This document shows positions 34,828 to 45,256 of a DNA stretch of 64,000 nucleotides, in pieces. Made by a program: the position numbers and the translations under genes. Below the pieces are notes generated by a model. It ran no database searches, had not been told where the DNA came from, and was given only the letters and a program-made list of their open reading frames with translations. The stretch covers positions 186,001-250,000 of the forward strand of contig WOFQ01000018.1 of assembly GCA_012184525.1 (NCBI GenBank), written 5' to 3'. Position 1 is the stretch's first letter, and each line of letters opens with the position of its first letter. This stretch comes from Xenoacremonium recifei (lineage: Eukaryota > Ascomycota > Sordariomycetes > Hypocreales > Nectriaceae).

Positions 34828-35502
34828 ATGGGCGATCCATCACCACCTCCCGCCGGGGATCGCACCCGCGATCGCGACTCCCCGCCACGTGCGCCTCGCG
34901 GGCCTCGGGACGACAGAGATCGTGATCGGGGTGACCGTCGAGGCGACAGAGATCAAGGCGACAGAAATCGAGACGACAGACGAGACCGCAGAGACTACGG
35001 TCGTGACCGAGATCGGGACCGGGACAGAGATAGGGACAGGGACTCGTATCGTGATCGAGACAGAAACCGCGACCGCGATTCCGACCGGAGACCACGACGC
35101 GGCGGTGGAGGCTTCAAATGGAAAGACGAACGCCGGCGTCGCGACGACCGACCCTACCGCCGCCGCACCCCTTCCCCACGCCGCCATCCCGACCGGCAAG
35201 ACAAAGCCGAGAAGAAGCCCGAGAAGAAGGCAGCTCCTGCTCCCGCGGCGGCAGGCGGCGGCGAGGAGATGATCATCGTGCACGTCAACGACCGACTCGG
35301 CACCAAGGCCGCGATTCCGTGCTATGCCTCGGACCGCATCCGCGAGTTCAAGATCTTGGTGGCGGCGCGGGTTGGTCGTGATCCGAGTGAGCTGCTGCTG
35401 AAGCGGCAGGGCGAGCGGCCGTTTAAGGATCAGTTGACGTTGGAGGATTATGGGGTTAGTAATGGGGTGCAGCTGGATCTGGAAGTCGATACCGGGGATT
35501 GA
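34828..35502 (+). CDS. HUB1: HUB1/UBL5 ubiquitin-like protein with long Arg/Asp-rich N-terminal extension
   Basis: Single exon, 224 residues. The last 77 residues (from about residue 148) are a ubiquitin-like domain starting MIIVHVNDRLGTKA and containing LKRQGERPFKDQLTLEDYGV, as in HUB1/UBL5. That family binds spliceosomal proteins such as Snu66 without conjugation. HUB1 is normally about 73 residues. Here it follows about 110 residues of alternating Arg/Asp, then a basic segment with TPSPRRHP and an Ala/Lys linker. RD/RS tracts are typical of splicing factors. The C-terminus extends past the usual double-tyrosine end and finishes DTGD. One frame encodes both parts with no intron, so it is a true fusion in this sequence. 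Confidence 0.85.
   Translation: MGDPSPPPAGDRTRDRDSPPRAPRGPRDDRDRDRGDRRGDRDQGDRNRDDRRDRRDYGRDRDRDRDRDRDRDSYRDRDRNRDRDSDRRPRRGGGGFKWKDERRRRDDRPYRRRTPSPRRHPDRQDKAEKKPEKKAAPAPAAAGGGEEMIIVHVNDRLGTKAAIPCYASDRIREFKILVAARVGRDPSELLLKRQGERPFKDQLTLEDYGVSNGVQLDLEVDTGD
34930..35095 (+). repeat. Arg-Asp dipeptide-coding repeat inside HUB1
   Basis: Degenerate tandem of CGNGAY-type units (GATCGGGACCGGGACAGAGA and variants) encoding RD/RDR repeats at about residues 35-90. Unit sequences vary in third positions, so the repeat is kept at protein level and is not a fresh microsatellite. Confidence 0.75.
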
Positions 35503-36064
35503 GATGGAGGTTCTGCGGTGGGAATTGGTGGACGGGAAGGTTGACTTGAAGTTAAATGATGGTATGGGCAGCAGGGAATTTGTTGTTTTGTATGTTTCTT
35601 TGCTGACGAGTTCGCTCAGTTGCTATGATTTGCCTTGATCCCGCCACTGTATGGGCTATCCTTTATGAGGGCATATAGAAAAGCACTCGAAATCATGGGA
35701 ATACAGACATTGTGCTATTTTCCTTGAACCTCTGGCCTCTTCTATGCTTGCTACCTTGTGAATATCGGGAGCTTGACGAGGGAAGGCGATACCCCTTTTC
35801 TTCAACGCTATCTCACCATGACGCCGTCGCACTCCACGTGCTCGAGAAGGAACGGCTGGACCCATTAGGTATTCTGAGAGCAATGGGGCTTCTCTACTAT
35901 CGGCTCGGTTAAGCCACGTAGAAGGTACGTGATCTGCATAAGGTAGGAGACATCTTTGCCCCCCTGACATGTCGGGACTGAACTGGGGTGCTTCAGCACA
36001 TGCCTATTCCCATTCATTCCAGGTTTCGCCCATTTCAGGTTTCATCTATAATCATCTATTCACA
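35503..36064. other. intergenic, no gene seen
   Basis: About 560 bp. Base composition becomes AT-richer toward the pseudogene that follows. No coding signal. Confidence 0.5.
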
Positions 36065-37666
36065 ATGCAGGTTCCGTTGTCAGAGGCGAAATTATTGACT
36101 GCTTTCGACCAGCTTGCCCCACGGCGATACAGTCATTACCTCTATGCCTTCCCGTTACAACTACAACAGGATATTGAGCTCCATGCGATATCTCGTGTGT
36201 TCGGACGTGGCTTACGGGATTTGGAGGCCATCTGGCCGGCTCTCAGAAACGAAATCAGGCTTTTGGACGCGAGGCTTCCAGAGGGCAATATTTGCCTTAC
36301 GCACGGCAATACAATATGGTACAATGACCGCAATTCCAGACCTTTGATGAGTATCGAAGATCACCGGGGCGAAGGGCTCCTATCTTACAGCTCTCTGGCT
36401 AGGGAAGGGTTTCCCTTGTCGAAACTTTCTCGCACGGATTTCTTCGGACCGCATCTTGATATAGGTTCATCAATCATGAACTTTCGCGAGAACCCTACGT
36501 TACCGACCTCCCACATCCGCCTCAACCTTATCACCGATGGCCTTCTCGTTGGTCTTTCGACCGCGGAATGTGTGTTTGACAGCTCGGGCAGTCGACGTAT
36601 CTTTGCAGCTCTAGGATGGGCGCTGCGACGACGCTTCTCATTCCGACCGCGTAGGCAACGGCAAGTCAAAATTCCAACGCGCTGTATGTATAGGTTCCCC
36701 ACCTCAAACACATGCGGCTAATAATGAAACCGGGCAGTGAAATTTTTAACTGCCTTTCAAAATCACAAAATAAGGATTCAGCGATACTTGAGGCTGGAGG
36801 CTCAGCTACACGAGAAGACCTGCCGCATCGGTGCCACTCCCACGCGACAAGACTCATCCGCTCACGGATCACTTAGACGTCATGTCTTCCTTATCCATCC
36901 AGGTATAGTCAAGGAAGTCAGGAAGCATGCGATAATTATAGTCATTTCAGAAGGATTGCATCACCTCAAGACCGACACGTATCCAATCACCGATGGCAAC
37001 ATCCTCGCGGCCATCTTCTGGTGTACCATGATCAGAACTCGCTTTATGGGAAGGGCGCCGACTCCGTTTAAATCCAGGCTATGCGTGACGCTGAATTATC
37101 GGAAAGCTTTTGGATCTCGTCACGAATGTGCAGCACACTTATACCCCCACAATTGCACTTTCGACGTCGTCGCGGAGCTAGATTCCGAGCAAATTCTTCA
37201 CAACTTACCGCATCCCCCCAACGTCGAGACACTCGCTCGGGCAGTCATTTCAATTCGTCAACACTGTCTGGCTCAGACTACCCTTCATGAAAGAAAAGTC
37301 CAGGCTACGACACTCCAGCATTTTGGCGAATACGGATGGAGCCGGGAGACAGCAGGTTGCTTGAAGCCAGGCTAGGATCCCTACAGCAGCCACAACATTG
37401 TCTACCGGAGCATGGTTAATAACCAATGGCCTCCTGACTTTGGCACGTTCTATATTGAGGGAAAAGATGTATCCCTCGGAACTCCACGTTGTTTACGCAT
37501 GATTGATTGGGAAGAGCGCGACGGGGAGTGTATCTACTTAGGCCCTGCCAGATATCGGAACGTTGACGCCAACATCGAACACCCACTCGAGGTGCAGACG
37601 ACTTTACGAAGTTGGGCAAGTCTTCATGGGCAACTGGAGGGGATGTTCTCAGAGTATTCTGAGTGA
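36065..37666 (+). pseudogene. decayed BAHD / trichothecene 3-O-acetyltransferase-like gene
   Basis: Coding-like sequence runs in one frame across 36065-36683 and 36738-37666, joined by a 54-nt intron (GTATGT, CTAAT branch, GCAG). It resembles fungal HxxxD acyltransferases: LLTAFDQLAPRRYSHYL near the start, HIRLNLITDGLLVGLS before the catalytic site, and PPDFGTFYIEGK near the end. An in-frame TAG at 37373-37375 interrupts the frame, while family-like sequence continues after it to a TGA at 37664. The catalytic histidine of HxxxD is Glu here (ECVFD), and the structural DFGWG motif is DFGTF. The gene is therefore most likely inactive. Codon choice is less biased than in neighbours, consistent with relaxed selection or transfer. 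The substrate is unknown. Confidence 0.7.
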
Positions 37667-38380
37667 GGAAAGCCGAAGTCAACGGTTGCTGTCGTAGCAT
37701 CGCGCATTGGGACATTAGGACGAGGGGTACACAGATAGGCTTATCAATTATAATCCGATAACAAGGAATCAACTTCCCCGAGTTTTCACCGAGCACTGCC
37801 CAAGACTTATAAGCAAAGGAGTCGATGGTGCAGCGAGCCAGGTGCCCAGCCAGTGTACGGATAGAAGTGGCTGTGATGCTGGCTCATAAGCCTCGACTGC
37901 TAACAAAGGCTTAGCCAGGGGTTGGCTTATGGAAGTTGCAAGTATGGGAGTGTCAGGGAGGCAAGGCTAGATCCGCCGCCCCGCCGCATTCTTATCCATC
38001 CAATAGCTGAGCTTCATGCTCTTATCGCTGGGAGCAGCCTTGCAGATCTCTTGGGCACGGCGCTTTCTCATTGGCTGGACCTCGCAGCTTCTTGAAGCTT
38101 CGTGTCTTCTTGCAGGGCCCGGCCGCCATTGGAGAATTGAGGCCACCTCACAACCTCCCACCGTCAACCGGCCTCTGGAGCCAGACTTTTGTGGCGTCTT
38201 CCCCCAGGCCTCGCGTGTGGTGAACGTCTCCTTTGTCTTTTGTCTCTTGTTGTCTTTTAGGCCAGCCCATGCCTCAAGACCCTATTGATTCTTTCCTCCC
38301 GACGACGCTGCTACTGCTTGTTTCTTACTTGACCTTCACTTATAGTCGGTCTAGGTCGGTGTCCAGCTAACCCCACCATC
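37667..38380. other. LHS1 promoter region, no gene seen
   Basis: About 710 bp between the pseudogene and LHS1. The last 200 bp are rich in C and T. I did not find a clear Hac1 unfolded-protein-response element. Confidence 0.5.
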
Positions 38381-41300
38381 ATGGCCTCCATGAGAGCGTC
38401 GCCATTGATGATGCTCCTCGGAGCCATCTTCGTGTTTACGACCTCTGCGTTTGCCGCCACAGCCGTTCTGGGCGTCGATCTCGGCACCGAATACATAAAA
38501 GCGGCATTGGTCAAGCCCGGCATTCCCCTCGAGATCGTCCTCACCAAAGATTCCCGACGAAAAGAGACGTCCGCCGTCGCATTCAAGCCCGCACCAGGCG
38601 GCCCCAAGAATGGCGAGTTTCCCGAGAGAGCCTACGGCGCCGACGCCATGGCCATTTCACCGCGATTCCCTGGCGACGTCTATCCGAACCTCAAGGCCAT
38701 TCTAGGTCTTCCCGTTGGCGAGTCCGTTGTTCAAGAGTATGCGGCCCGACATCCCGCGCTGCAACTGCAGGCCCACGAAACCCGAGGCACCGCCGCCTTC
38801 AAGAGCAAGGCGTTTACGGCCAAGGAGGAGGCATGGATGGTGGAGGAGCTGCTGGCGATGGAGCTTCAGAGCATCCAGAAGAACGCTGAGCTGACAGCTG
38901 GTGATGGATCCTTTGTCCGATCCATCGTCCTCACTGTGCCTCCGTTCTACACCCTTGACGAGAAGCGTGCGGTCCAGACTGCCGCTGAGCTTGCTGGCCT
39001 CAAGGTTCTCAGCTTGGTCAGTGACGGCTTGGCTGTGGGTTTGAACTACGCTACGAGCCGACAGTTCCCCAGCGTCAGCGAAGGTGCAAAGCCCGAATAC
39101 CACATGGTCTTTGATATGGGCGCTGGCTCTAGCAAGGCTACCGTGCTGAAGTTCCAGAGCCGCTCGGTCAAGGACGTGGGTAAGTTCAACAAGACCGTTC
39201 AGGAGGTTCAGGTCATGGGCGCTGGTTGGGACCGGACACTTGGCGGAGACGCCCTCAACCACCTCATCGTCGACGACATGGTGTCCCAGTTTGTCGAGTC
39301 TAAGGGTGCCAAGAAGATCTCTGCGGCTGCTGAGGATGTCAAGGCTCACGGTCGTGCCATGGCGAAGCTCTCCAACCAGGTCGAGAAGATTCGCCATGTC
39401 CTGAGTGCGAACCAGAACACCGGGGCTAGCTTCGAGGGCCTGTATGAGGATGTTGATCTCAAGTACAAGATCTCGCGGGCCGAGTTTGAGGCCATGGCTG
39501 AGCCTCACGCCGAAAGGGTGGCTGAGGTGGTCAAGAATGCCCTGAAGATGTCTGGTCTCGATATTGCCGACATGAACTCCATCATCCTTCATGGCGGTGC
39601 TTCGCGAACTCCCTTCGTCCAGAAGGCTCTCGAGAACATCGTCGGTTCTTCTGAGAAGATCCGATCCAACGTCAACTCCGATGAGGCTGCCGTCTTTGGC
39701 GCCGGTTTCCGCGCTGCTGAACTCAGCCCTAGCTTCCGCGTCAAGGAGATCCGAATTTCAGAGGGTGCCATGTATCCTTCTGGCTTGAAGTGGACGAGCA
39801 GCAAGGACAAGGTCCAGCGTCAGCGCCTATGGACGGCCATTTCTCCCCAGGGCGGCGTTCCCAAGGAAGTCACTTTTACCGAGAACGATGATTTCAGCGT
39901 CACCTTCTATCAGCAAATCGACTCTGAAGACAAGGACACTAAGGTCATGACTACTAAGAACCTCACTGCTACCGTGGCGGCGTTGAAGGAGAAGTATCCT
40001 TCATGCGTCGAGTCGGGTGTGCAGTTCAAGCTTGGCCTCAAGTTGAACGCCGAGAATGGCGAGGTCGATATCGTCAAGGCTGCTGTTGAGTGTGAAGCCG
40101 AGGTTAAGGAGGGTTTGATGGACGGCGTGAAGAACCTCTTTGGTTTTGGCAAGAAGGATCAGCAACCATTGAAGGGTGAAGATGATGAAAGCGCTGAGGG
40201 TTCGGAAGAAATTATGAAGGACGAAGCTTCAGCTTCCGAGAGCTCTACCTCAACCGAGGAGACAGCGTCATCGTCAACCTCCGAGAAGGCAGCTGAGAGC
40301 AGCACGGCTTCAAAGGAGGCCAAGGCTGAGACGAAGAAGGAGATTGTGTCAATCCCTGTGGAGGTTTCTGTCGAGAAGTCTGGTATTCCCGAACTATCAA
40401 AGGCAGATTTCGCCAAGTCTAAGGACCGTCTCAAGGCCTTTGCCGCTTCTGACAAGGCTCGTCTACAAAGGGAGGAGGCCCTGAACCAACTGGAGGCTTT
40501 CACATATAAGGTTCGAGACATGCTGGATGGAGAAGAGTTCATCGAGAAGTCCACCGAGAAGGAACGTGAGAAGCTGGCAGAACTTGCTAGCGCAATCAGT
40601 GACTGGCTCTACGAGGATGGTACTGAGGCGACCAAGGATGAGCTGAAGGCCAAGTTCAAGCAACTTAAGGACCTCGTCTCGCCTATTGAGAAGAGAATCT
40701 CGGAGGCCGAGAAGCGGCCTCAGCTGGTGGAAGGGCTCAAGGAGGCCCTTGATAAGACTACTCAGTACATTGCCATGGTTGAAAAGCAGATTGATGACTA
40801 CGAGGCCTCGCAAGCATCTTCATCAGTTTCGCAATCATCTAGCACTGCCGAGGCACCTTCAGAATCAAGCGGCGGTGAATTTGACGGCCTTGAGGATGAG
40901 GACGCTAGCACCACGACCGCTGCTGCGAAGGAGGCAGCGGCTGAATCGAAGGGCCCTGCCCCTCCTGTCTTCAAGCGTGAAGACCTCAACGAGATACAAG
41001 AGGTTCACAAGTCCACATCGGATTGGCTCTCACAAATGGTGAAGAAGCAAGCTGCCCTTGGCGCCACTGACGACCCTGTCCTACTGGTCAAGGACCTCGA
41101 GGCCAAGCGTTCAAAGCTCGACAAGGTTGGCGTGGACCTAGCCATGAAGGGTGCACGTGCGATGGAGGACAAGACTAAGAAGGCCAAGAAGGCGGCCAAG
41201 GACAAAAAGAAGAAGAGCAAGACGACCAGCGCGGAAGGATCAAAGCCCACGATCGACTTTGACAGCGAGGAGTTCATCAAGTTCATGGGCAAGGATGGCG

Positions 41301-41434
41301 AGGCGCCGACGCAAGAGGAGCTAGACGAGCTGCTGAAGAAGGTCGACATGGAGGCCTTGAAGCGCAAGGTCGAGGAGGCTAAGAAGGAAAAGGCTGAGGA
41401 AGAGTCGCCGGAGGAGAAGCACGATGAGTTGTAG
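38381..41434 (+). CDS. LHS1: ER-lumenal Hsp70-like chaperone Lhs1 (GRP170/HYOU1 family)
   Basis: Large Hsp70 relative of the endoplasmic reticulum that acts as nucleotide exchange factor for BiP/Kar2 and helps import and refolding. Single exon, 1017 residues, a normal size. A signal peptide covers residues 1 to about 26 (MMLLGAIFVFTTSAFA core). The ATPase domain starts LGVDLGTEYIKAAL and includes FDMGAGSSKATVLKF and LHGGASRTPFVQKAL. The acidic, Ser/Glu-rich insertion in the substrate domain (about residues 590-670) and the long C-terminal helical region are family features. The protein ends KHDEL, an ER retrieval signal. Confidence 0.97.
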   Translation: MASMRASPLMMLLGAIFVFTTSAFAATAVLGVDLGTEYIKAALVKPGIPLEIVLTKDSRRKETSAVAFKPAPGGPKNGEFPERAYGADAMAISPRFPGDVYPNLKAILGLPVGESVVQEYAARHPALQLQAHETRGTAAFKSKAFTAKEEAWMVEELLAMELQSIQKNAELTAGDGSFVRSIVLTVPPFYTLDEKRAVQTAAELAGLKVLSLVSDGLAVGLNYATSRQFPSVSEGAKPEYHMVFDMGAGSSKATVLKFQSRSVKDVGKFNKTVQEVQVMGAGWDRTLGGDALNHLIVDDMVSQFVESKGAKKISAAAEDVKAHGRAMAKLSNQVEKIRHVLSANQNTGASFEGLYEDVDLKYKISRAEFEAMAEPHAERVAEVVKNALKMSGLDIADMNSIILHGGASRTPFVQKALENIVGSSEKIRSNVNSDEAAVFGAGFRAAELSPSFRVKEIRISEGAMYPSGLKWTSSKDKVQRQRLWTAISPQGGVPKEVTFTENDDFSVTFYQQIDSEDKDTKVMTTKNLTATVAALKEKYPSCVESGVQFKLGLKLNAENGEVDIVKAAVECEAEVKEGLMDGVKNLFGFGKKDQQPLKGEDDESAEGSEEIMKDEASASESSTSTEETASSSTSEKAAESSTASKEAKAETKKEIVSIPVEVSVEKSGIPELSKADFAKSKDRLKAFAASDKARLQREEALNQLEAFTYKVRDMLDGEEFIEKSTEKEREKLAELASAISDWLYEDGTEATKDELKAKFKQLKDLVSPIEKRISEAEKRPQLVEGLKEALDKTTQYIAMVEKQIDDYEASQASSSVSQSSSTAEAPSESSGGEFDGLEDEDASTTTAAAKEAAAESKGPAPPVFKREDLNEIQEVHKSTSDWLSQMVKKQAALGATDDPVLLVKDLEAKRSKLDKVGVDLAMKGARAMEDKTKKAKKAAKDKKKKSKTTSAEGSKPTIDFDSEEFIKFMGKDGEAPTQEELDELLKKVDMEALKRKVEEAKKEKAEEESPEEKHDEL

Positions 41435-42299
41435 ATGGATCAATAGGCGTTGTTTGCTTGCAGAGAAAATCACTGTGTGACTGCTCTCGGGTCGGGATAG
41501 ATCCGGACATTTGTATTTGGTCACGAACGGACAAAACAGGGGACATGAATATCATATATACTCCATTTACATTTTTTGCGTGTCAAGCGAGAGGATATTT
41601 CATACTATGCTAGGGATTCTTGCGTTGACTGAGTGCCGTGCAGTGTTTGACATCCCTTCCAAGGCCACGGCACGGATATTCAGCTACACCCGTCATGGCC
41701 CTTTTTCTTGTGTCTCCCGGTCCCAAAATAACACTGCATATCCGGACTTTGGATAACAGTGCCCCTTCTTCGGAGCCACCACGGCCCTTCGCCTACACTT
41801 TCCACCCCTGAAGCCTCTACAGACAACCCCGACTCTCACTGCCCCAGGACACGTTGCCTTCGCTTCAAACGCACGTCTGGCGTGTCCGCTACACGGCAGA
41901 CAGGCTTGTGTCGCGCGGCCACGGAAATGCGAGCCGTGGCGATGGAGTCTTCAGCGGGTATATGCAGCAGGACGATGCACAAGTCTTTGTGAGGGGAGGG
42001 GATGGACTTCGAAAAAACATATAAAGAAGGGCTGCGAAAGGGCTGTGTTTTGGCCGGTTATGGCGCGTCTTTGATTCAGTGAGATTTCTCGGCTCATGTT
42101 GACTGCCTTCACTCACCTGGGAGTTCCTTCTCAATTTGCACCAGCGACGCGTGTTAAGTGTGACCTCAGACTGTTACATCTCAACGACGCGCTTCCAAAG
42201 ACTTTCCGCGTCCGTGTTTTTTCTTCCTGTTCAGCGACCCGTGAGAGGGCCATCACGCTCTTTTCAGCACAGCGGTTGATCTTTTCACTTCTCAGCACG
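41435..42299. other. intergenic, no gene seen
   Basis: About 865 bp between LHS1 and the aspartic protease gene, both plus strand. No supported coding frame. Confidence 0.55.
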
Positions 42300-43707
42300 A
42301 TGAAGCTGCTCCTGCGCTTTGCGACAGCGCTCATTGCGTGCGTGACGCTCGTCGTTGCAGCCCCGGAACATCTTCAGCGCAAATCGCCGGGCTTCAGACT
42401 TGAGGCGACCAAGGCAGGGGGCGCGAAGCCGGACTTTCGGAGGGAGTGGGTGGCGGCGCATCGGAAATGGGGGAAGCCGTCTAAGGTGGCCTCGATGATG
42501 TCGCTTGCGGATGATAGTGAGTCTCAGGGCGTTCTCGGGACTAGCAAATGCTGACTTGGGCTTCTTAGACGGTGTTGTAGAAGTCCATCCGATACCTAGC
42601 GATGCCATCTATGTCGCCCCTATTGAGATAGGCAACCCGCCGCAGACGCTCAACCTGGCTCTCGACACGGGCTCTTCTGACCTGTAAGTAGCGCCGTCAA
42701 GTGAAGAATAGGGGGGACTGACTTTGCAGATGGGTTCAATCCACGGATACCGTCTACGATAACCTCTGGGATGGTCCCAAGGCGCCTCCGTACAAGCCCA
42801 ATGCGTCAATCACGGCCCATCGCGTCGCTGGTGCTTCCTGGACCATCGAATACGGTGAGTGCTACTCGAAGCTCTTGATTGATCGTCTGAGGCTGACAGT
42901 AACGCAGTTGACGGCGCCGGTGCACAGGGCATCGTCTACTCCGACACCCTCCGCATGGGCGGCTTCGAGATCGACAACATGGCCATCCAATCCGCCCAGC
43001 AAATCGCCTTCCGCTTCGAAAACGTCACCACCTTCAGCGGCATCATGGGCCTCGCCAAAACCCTCCCGAGCAACATCTCCCCCTCAACCCCCACGCTCCT
43101 CGACCGTCTGCGCAGCGTGCTCGCCGCGCCCGTCTTCACCGTCGACCTCCGCCACAACGCCACCGGCCTCTTCACCTTCGGCCACCTCGACCTCGCCAAC
43201 GCCACCGACAACATGACGTGGGTGGCCAGCGACGCCTCCAGCCCGCACTGGGACGTGGGCTTCGATCTCACGCGCTGGAACGGCAGCCACCCACACACGT
43301 GGTGGCGCGACGCCTTCGAGGCCACCATCGACACCGGCACGTCGCTCGTCTTCCTGCCCGACCGCCTCGCCGCGCTGTACTGGGCCGACGTGCCCGGCTG
43401 GCAGTCCAACGCCATGATCGACGGCGCGTACACCTTCCCCTGCGCCAACGCTTCGTCGCTGCCGGATCTGCTGTTCAAGCTGCCGGGCACGGAGCACGTG
43501 TTGACCGTGCCGGGGCGGTACATGAACTATGGGCCGCTGGAGGAGGATGAGGAGGGTGATAGCCCGGGGTACTGTTGGGGTGGGCTGCAGAGCGCGGAGA
43601 GTCTGGAGGTGACCATCATAGGGGATGTGGTGCTCAAGGCGCTGTTGGTGGCGTTTGACATTGAGAGGAAGCGGGTCGGGTTTGCGAACAAGAAGCTGTA
43701 TGACTGA
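42300..43707 (+). CDS. secreted pepsin-like aspartic protease (A1 family)
   Basis: Extracellular or vacuolar endopeptidase. Exons are 42300-42516, 42569-42683, 42730-42854 and 42908-43707, giving 418 residues. The signal peptide is residues 1 to about 21 (LLLRFATALIACVTLVVAA), followed by a basic propeptide. Catalytic aspartates are D105 in LALDTGSSDLW, split by intron 2, and D294 in ATIDTGTSLVF. Mature domains begin near IYVAPIEIGNPPQTLNL. The last cysteine pair (CANASS and CWGG) fits the conserved C-terminal disulfide. The C-terminus ends in IERKRVGFANKKLYD without a GPI-type hydrophobic tail, so secretion as a soluble enzyme is more likely than yapsin-type anchoring. Confidence 0.93.
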
Positions 43708-44596
43708 ACTGATGTGAGCGGTGTAGTGGAAGGAGAGAGTTGAGAGGGCTGCTATGTCAGTAGAGAGGTGAACATGCTGCCATGTCAATAGAGAATGAAC
43801 GGGGAGCAGTTGACAGCAGTCGGGTTAGGGTATCAAACGATGCGAGCCTTCTCACCAAGATGAGTGTGTATAAATCTCCATGCATTGACCTCGTCCTGTC
43901 CTGGGAAATGGTACCTACAGGCCTGATTCCCCTTGCCTTGCCTCCCCGCCATGGCCATTCTGCGGCCCTCCTCAATCTATCCCTTCCTCCACCCCTGTCT
44001 TCCCCTCCCTTCCCTCCCCCTTTCGTCTCATTCATCATTCCAAGAGCTCTTCCTGCGAGAGCACTCTATTAGATGGATACGTACATGTCGAAATGCAGCA
44101 GCGAACGTGTGAGTATGAGTGTGAGTGTGAGTGCATGCGTGTGTGCCCTAATGCCACCTCTATAACGCCAGAACGGTCCAGGGGCGGTGTGATGCTTGCA
44201 ATCCTGTTTTCCCTCTGCCGTCTCGGACCACGACAAAAACCACCCAGGTCGGCCGTGAGTTTATATGAGGCGCGTGCGTCGTGCCCGGGACTTGCTGCGA
44301 GTAGTGTATTCCCATGCGCCGTGTAAAAAAGTCAAACGAGTCAGAAAGCGAGAGAAACGAAGATGCGAAGCAAGAAAGGGGGGCAGCTGCTCCCGTGAGT
44401 AAAAACTTGGTATTTCCTTGCGCCGGTGCGAATAACGTGGGTGTGGCTTGCTCGCCTGCTGCTTCCAAAAAGGGGGTGGTGGTGTTCACAAAAACGAGAG
44501 TATAAACCGAAATCTCGGGGGCCTAAGCCGGTTCTGCGTGCAAAGGCTGTCGTCGTCTACTCGCCGTCGCCGTCTGGAGGGAAAAAGAAAGTCGGG
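43708..44596. other. convergent intergenic region, no gene seen
   Basis: About 890 bp between two stop codons facing each other. Contains a short GTGAGT/GTGAGTGT microsatellite at about 44106-44143. No coding signal. Confidence 0.55.
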
Positions 44597-45256
44597 TCAG
44601 CGCGGGGGGGCGTCTTCCAAGTCTGCGCGGGTGACGACGATGTATTCACCTTCACTGGCGCCCGGCGTCGGGGGCATGTCGCCGGACGAGGGCGCGGGCT
44701 GCGTGGCGCGGGCAGTTCCGGGGCGTGACGAGCGCGTCTTGTCGACCTGCAGCTGCTCATCGTTGGTAGCAGAGCCGGCAGCCTGCTGCTGCTGCTGCGG
44801 CTGACGCTGGAGCTGAGGCAGCGGGGTGCGGGCGTGTTGGGCTTGGGGCGGGCCGCCTTGGCTGCGCTTGAGGCGCTCTTCCATCTCGCGTAGACGGGCC
44901 TCGAGCGAGGCAAGTTCTTTGGTGGTGCGGTCGACTTTCTGCTTCCTGTGTGGTGGGAGGAGTGTTAGGGGCAGGCTCTATCGAGGATCGGGAAGTGGTG
45001 GTGAGGAAGGCGGAGAGCGTACTTTTGGTGGACTTCGGCGTCGAGGTCGGAGACGGAGTTCTCGATGCGGAAGATGTCCATCAGCTCCTGCGAGAAGGAT
45101 CGGGCGATTGTGCTGGAGAATTGTCAGCTATTCGTGTCTATGGTCGAGGCATGTCGTCCAGGGCATCGAGGGGAGAGGGAGGGGGGGAACAAACGATTGG
45201 GGTCGACGGCCGCTGGGCTGCCACTCGCGGTCGAGCTCTTCGTCGGTGAGCGTCAT
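44597..45256 (-). CDS. unrecognised small coiled-coil protein
   Basis: Minus-strand exons 45256-45195, 45112-45023 and 44945-44597 give 166 residues. The start MTLTDEELDREWQPSGRRPQ is followed by QELMDIFRIENSVSDLDAEV and a heptad-rich coiled coil (about residues 45-80: KVDRTTKELASLEARLREME). The second half is Gln/Pro/Ala-rich and disordered, ending LEDAPPR. Both introns have normal signals and join in phase. I do not recognise the family; the layout (short coiled coil, disordered tail) would suit an adaptor subunit. Confidence 0.7.

Noticed and set aside
37299..37375. Intron that would remove the TAG in the acyltransferase-like gene
   Set aside because: The GTCCAG-to-TAG interval is 77 nt and would shift the frame away from the downstream family-like sequence; the other GT candidate leaves only 20 nt.
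38702..39592. 296-codon frame opposite LHS1
   Set aside because: Antisense to the conserved ATPase domain, no domain of its own.
42936..43788. Two long minus-strand frames opposite the aspartic protease
   Set aside because: Shadows of a GC-rich exon with clear catalytic motifs on the plus strand.
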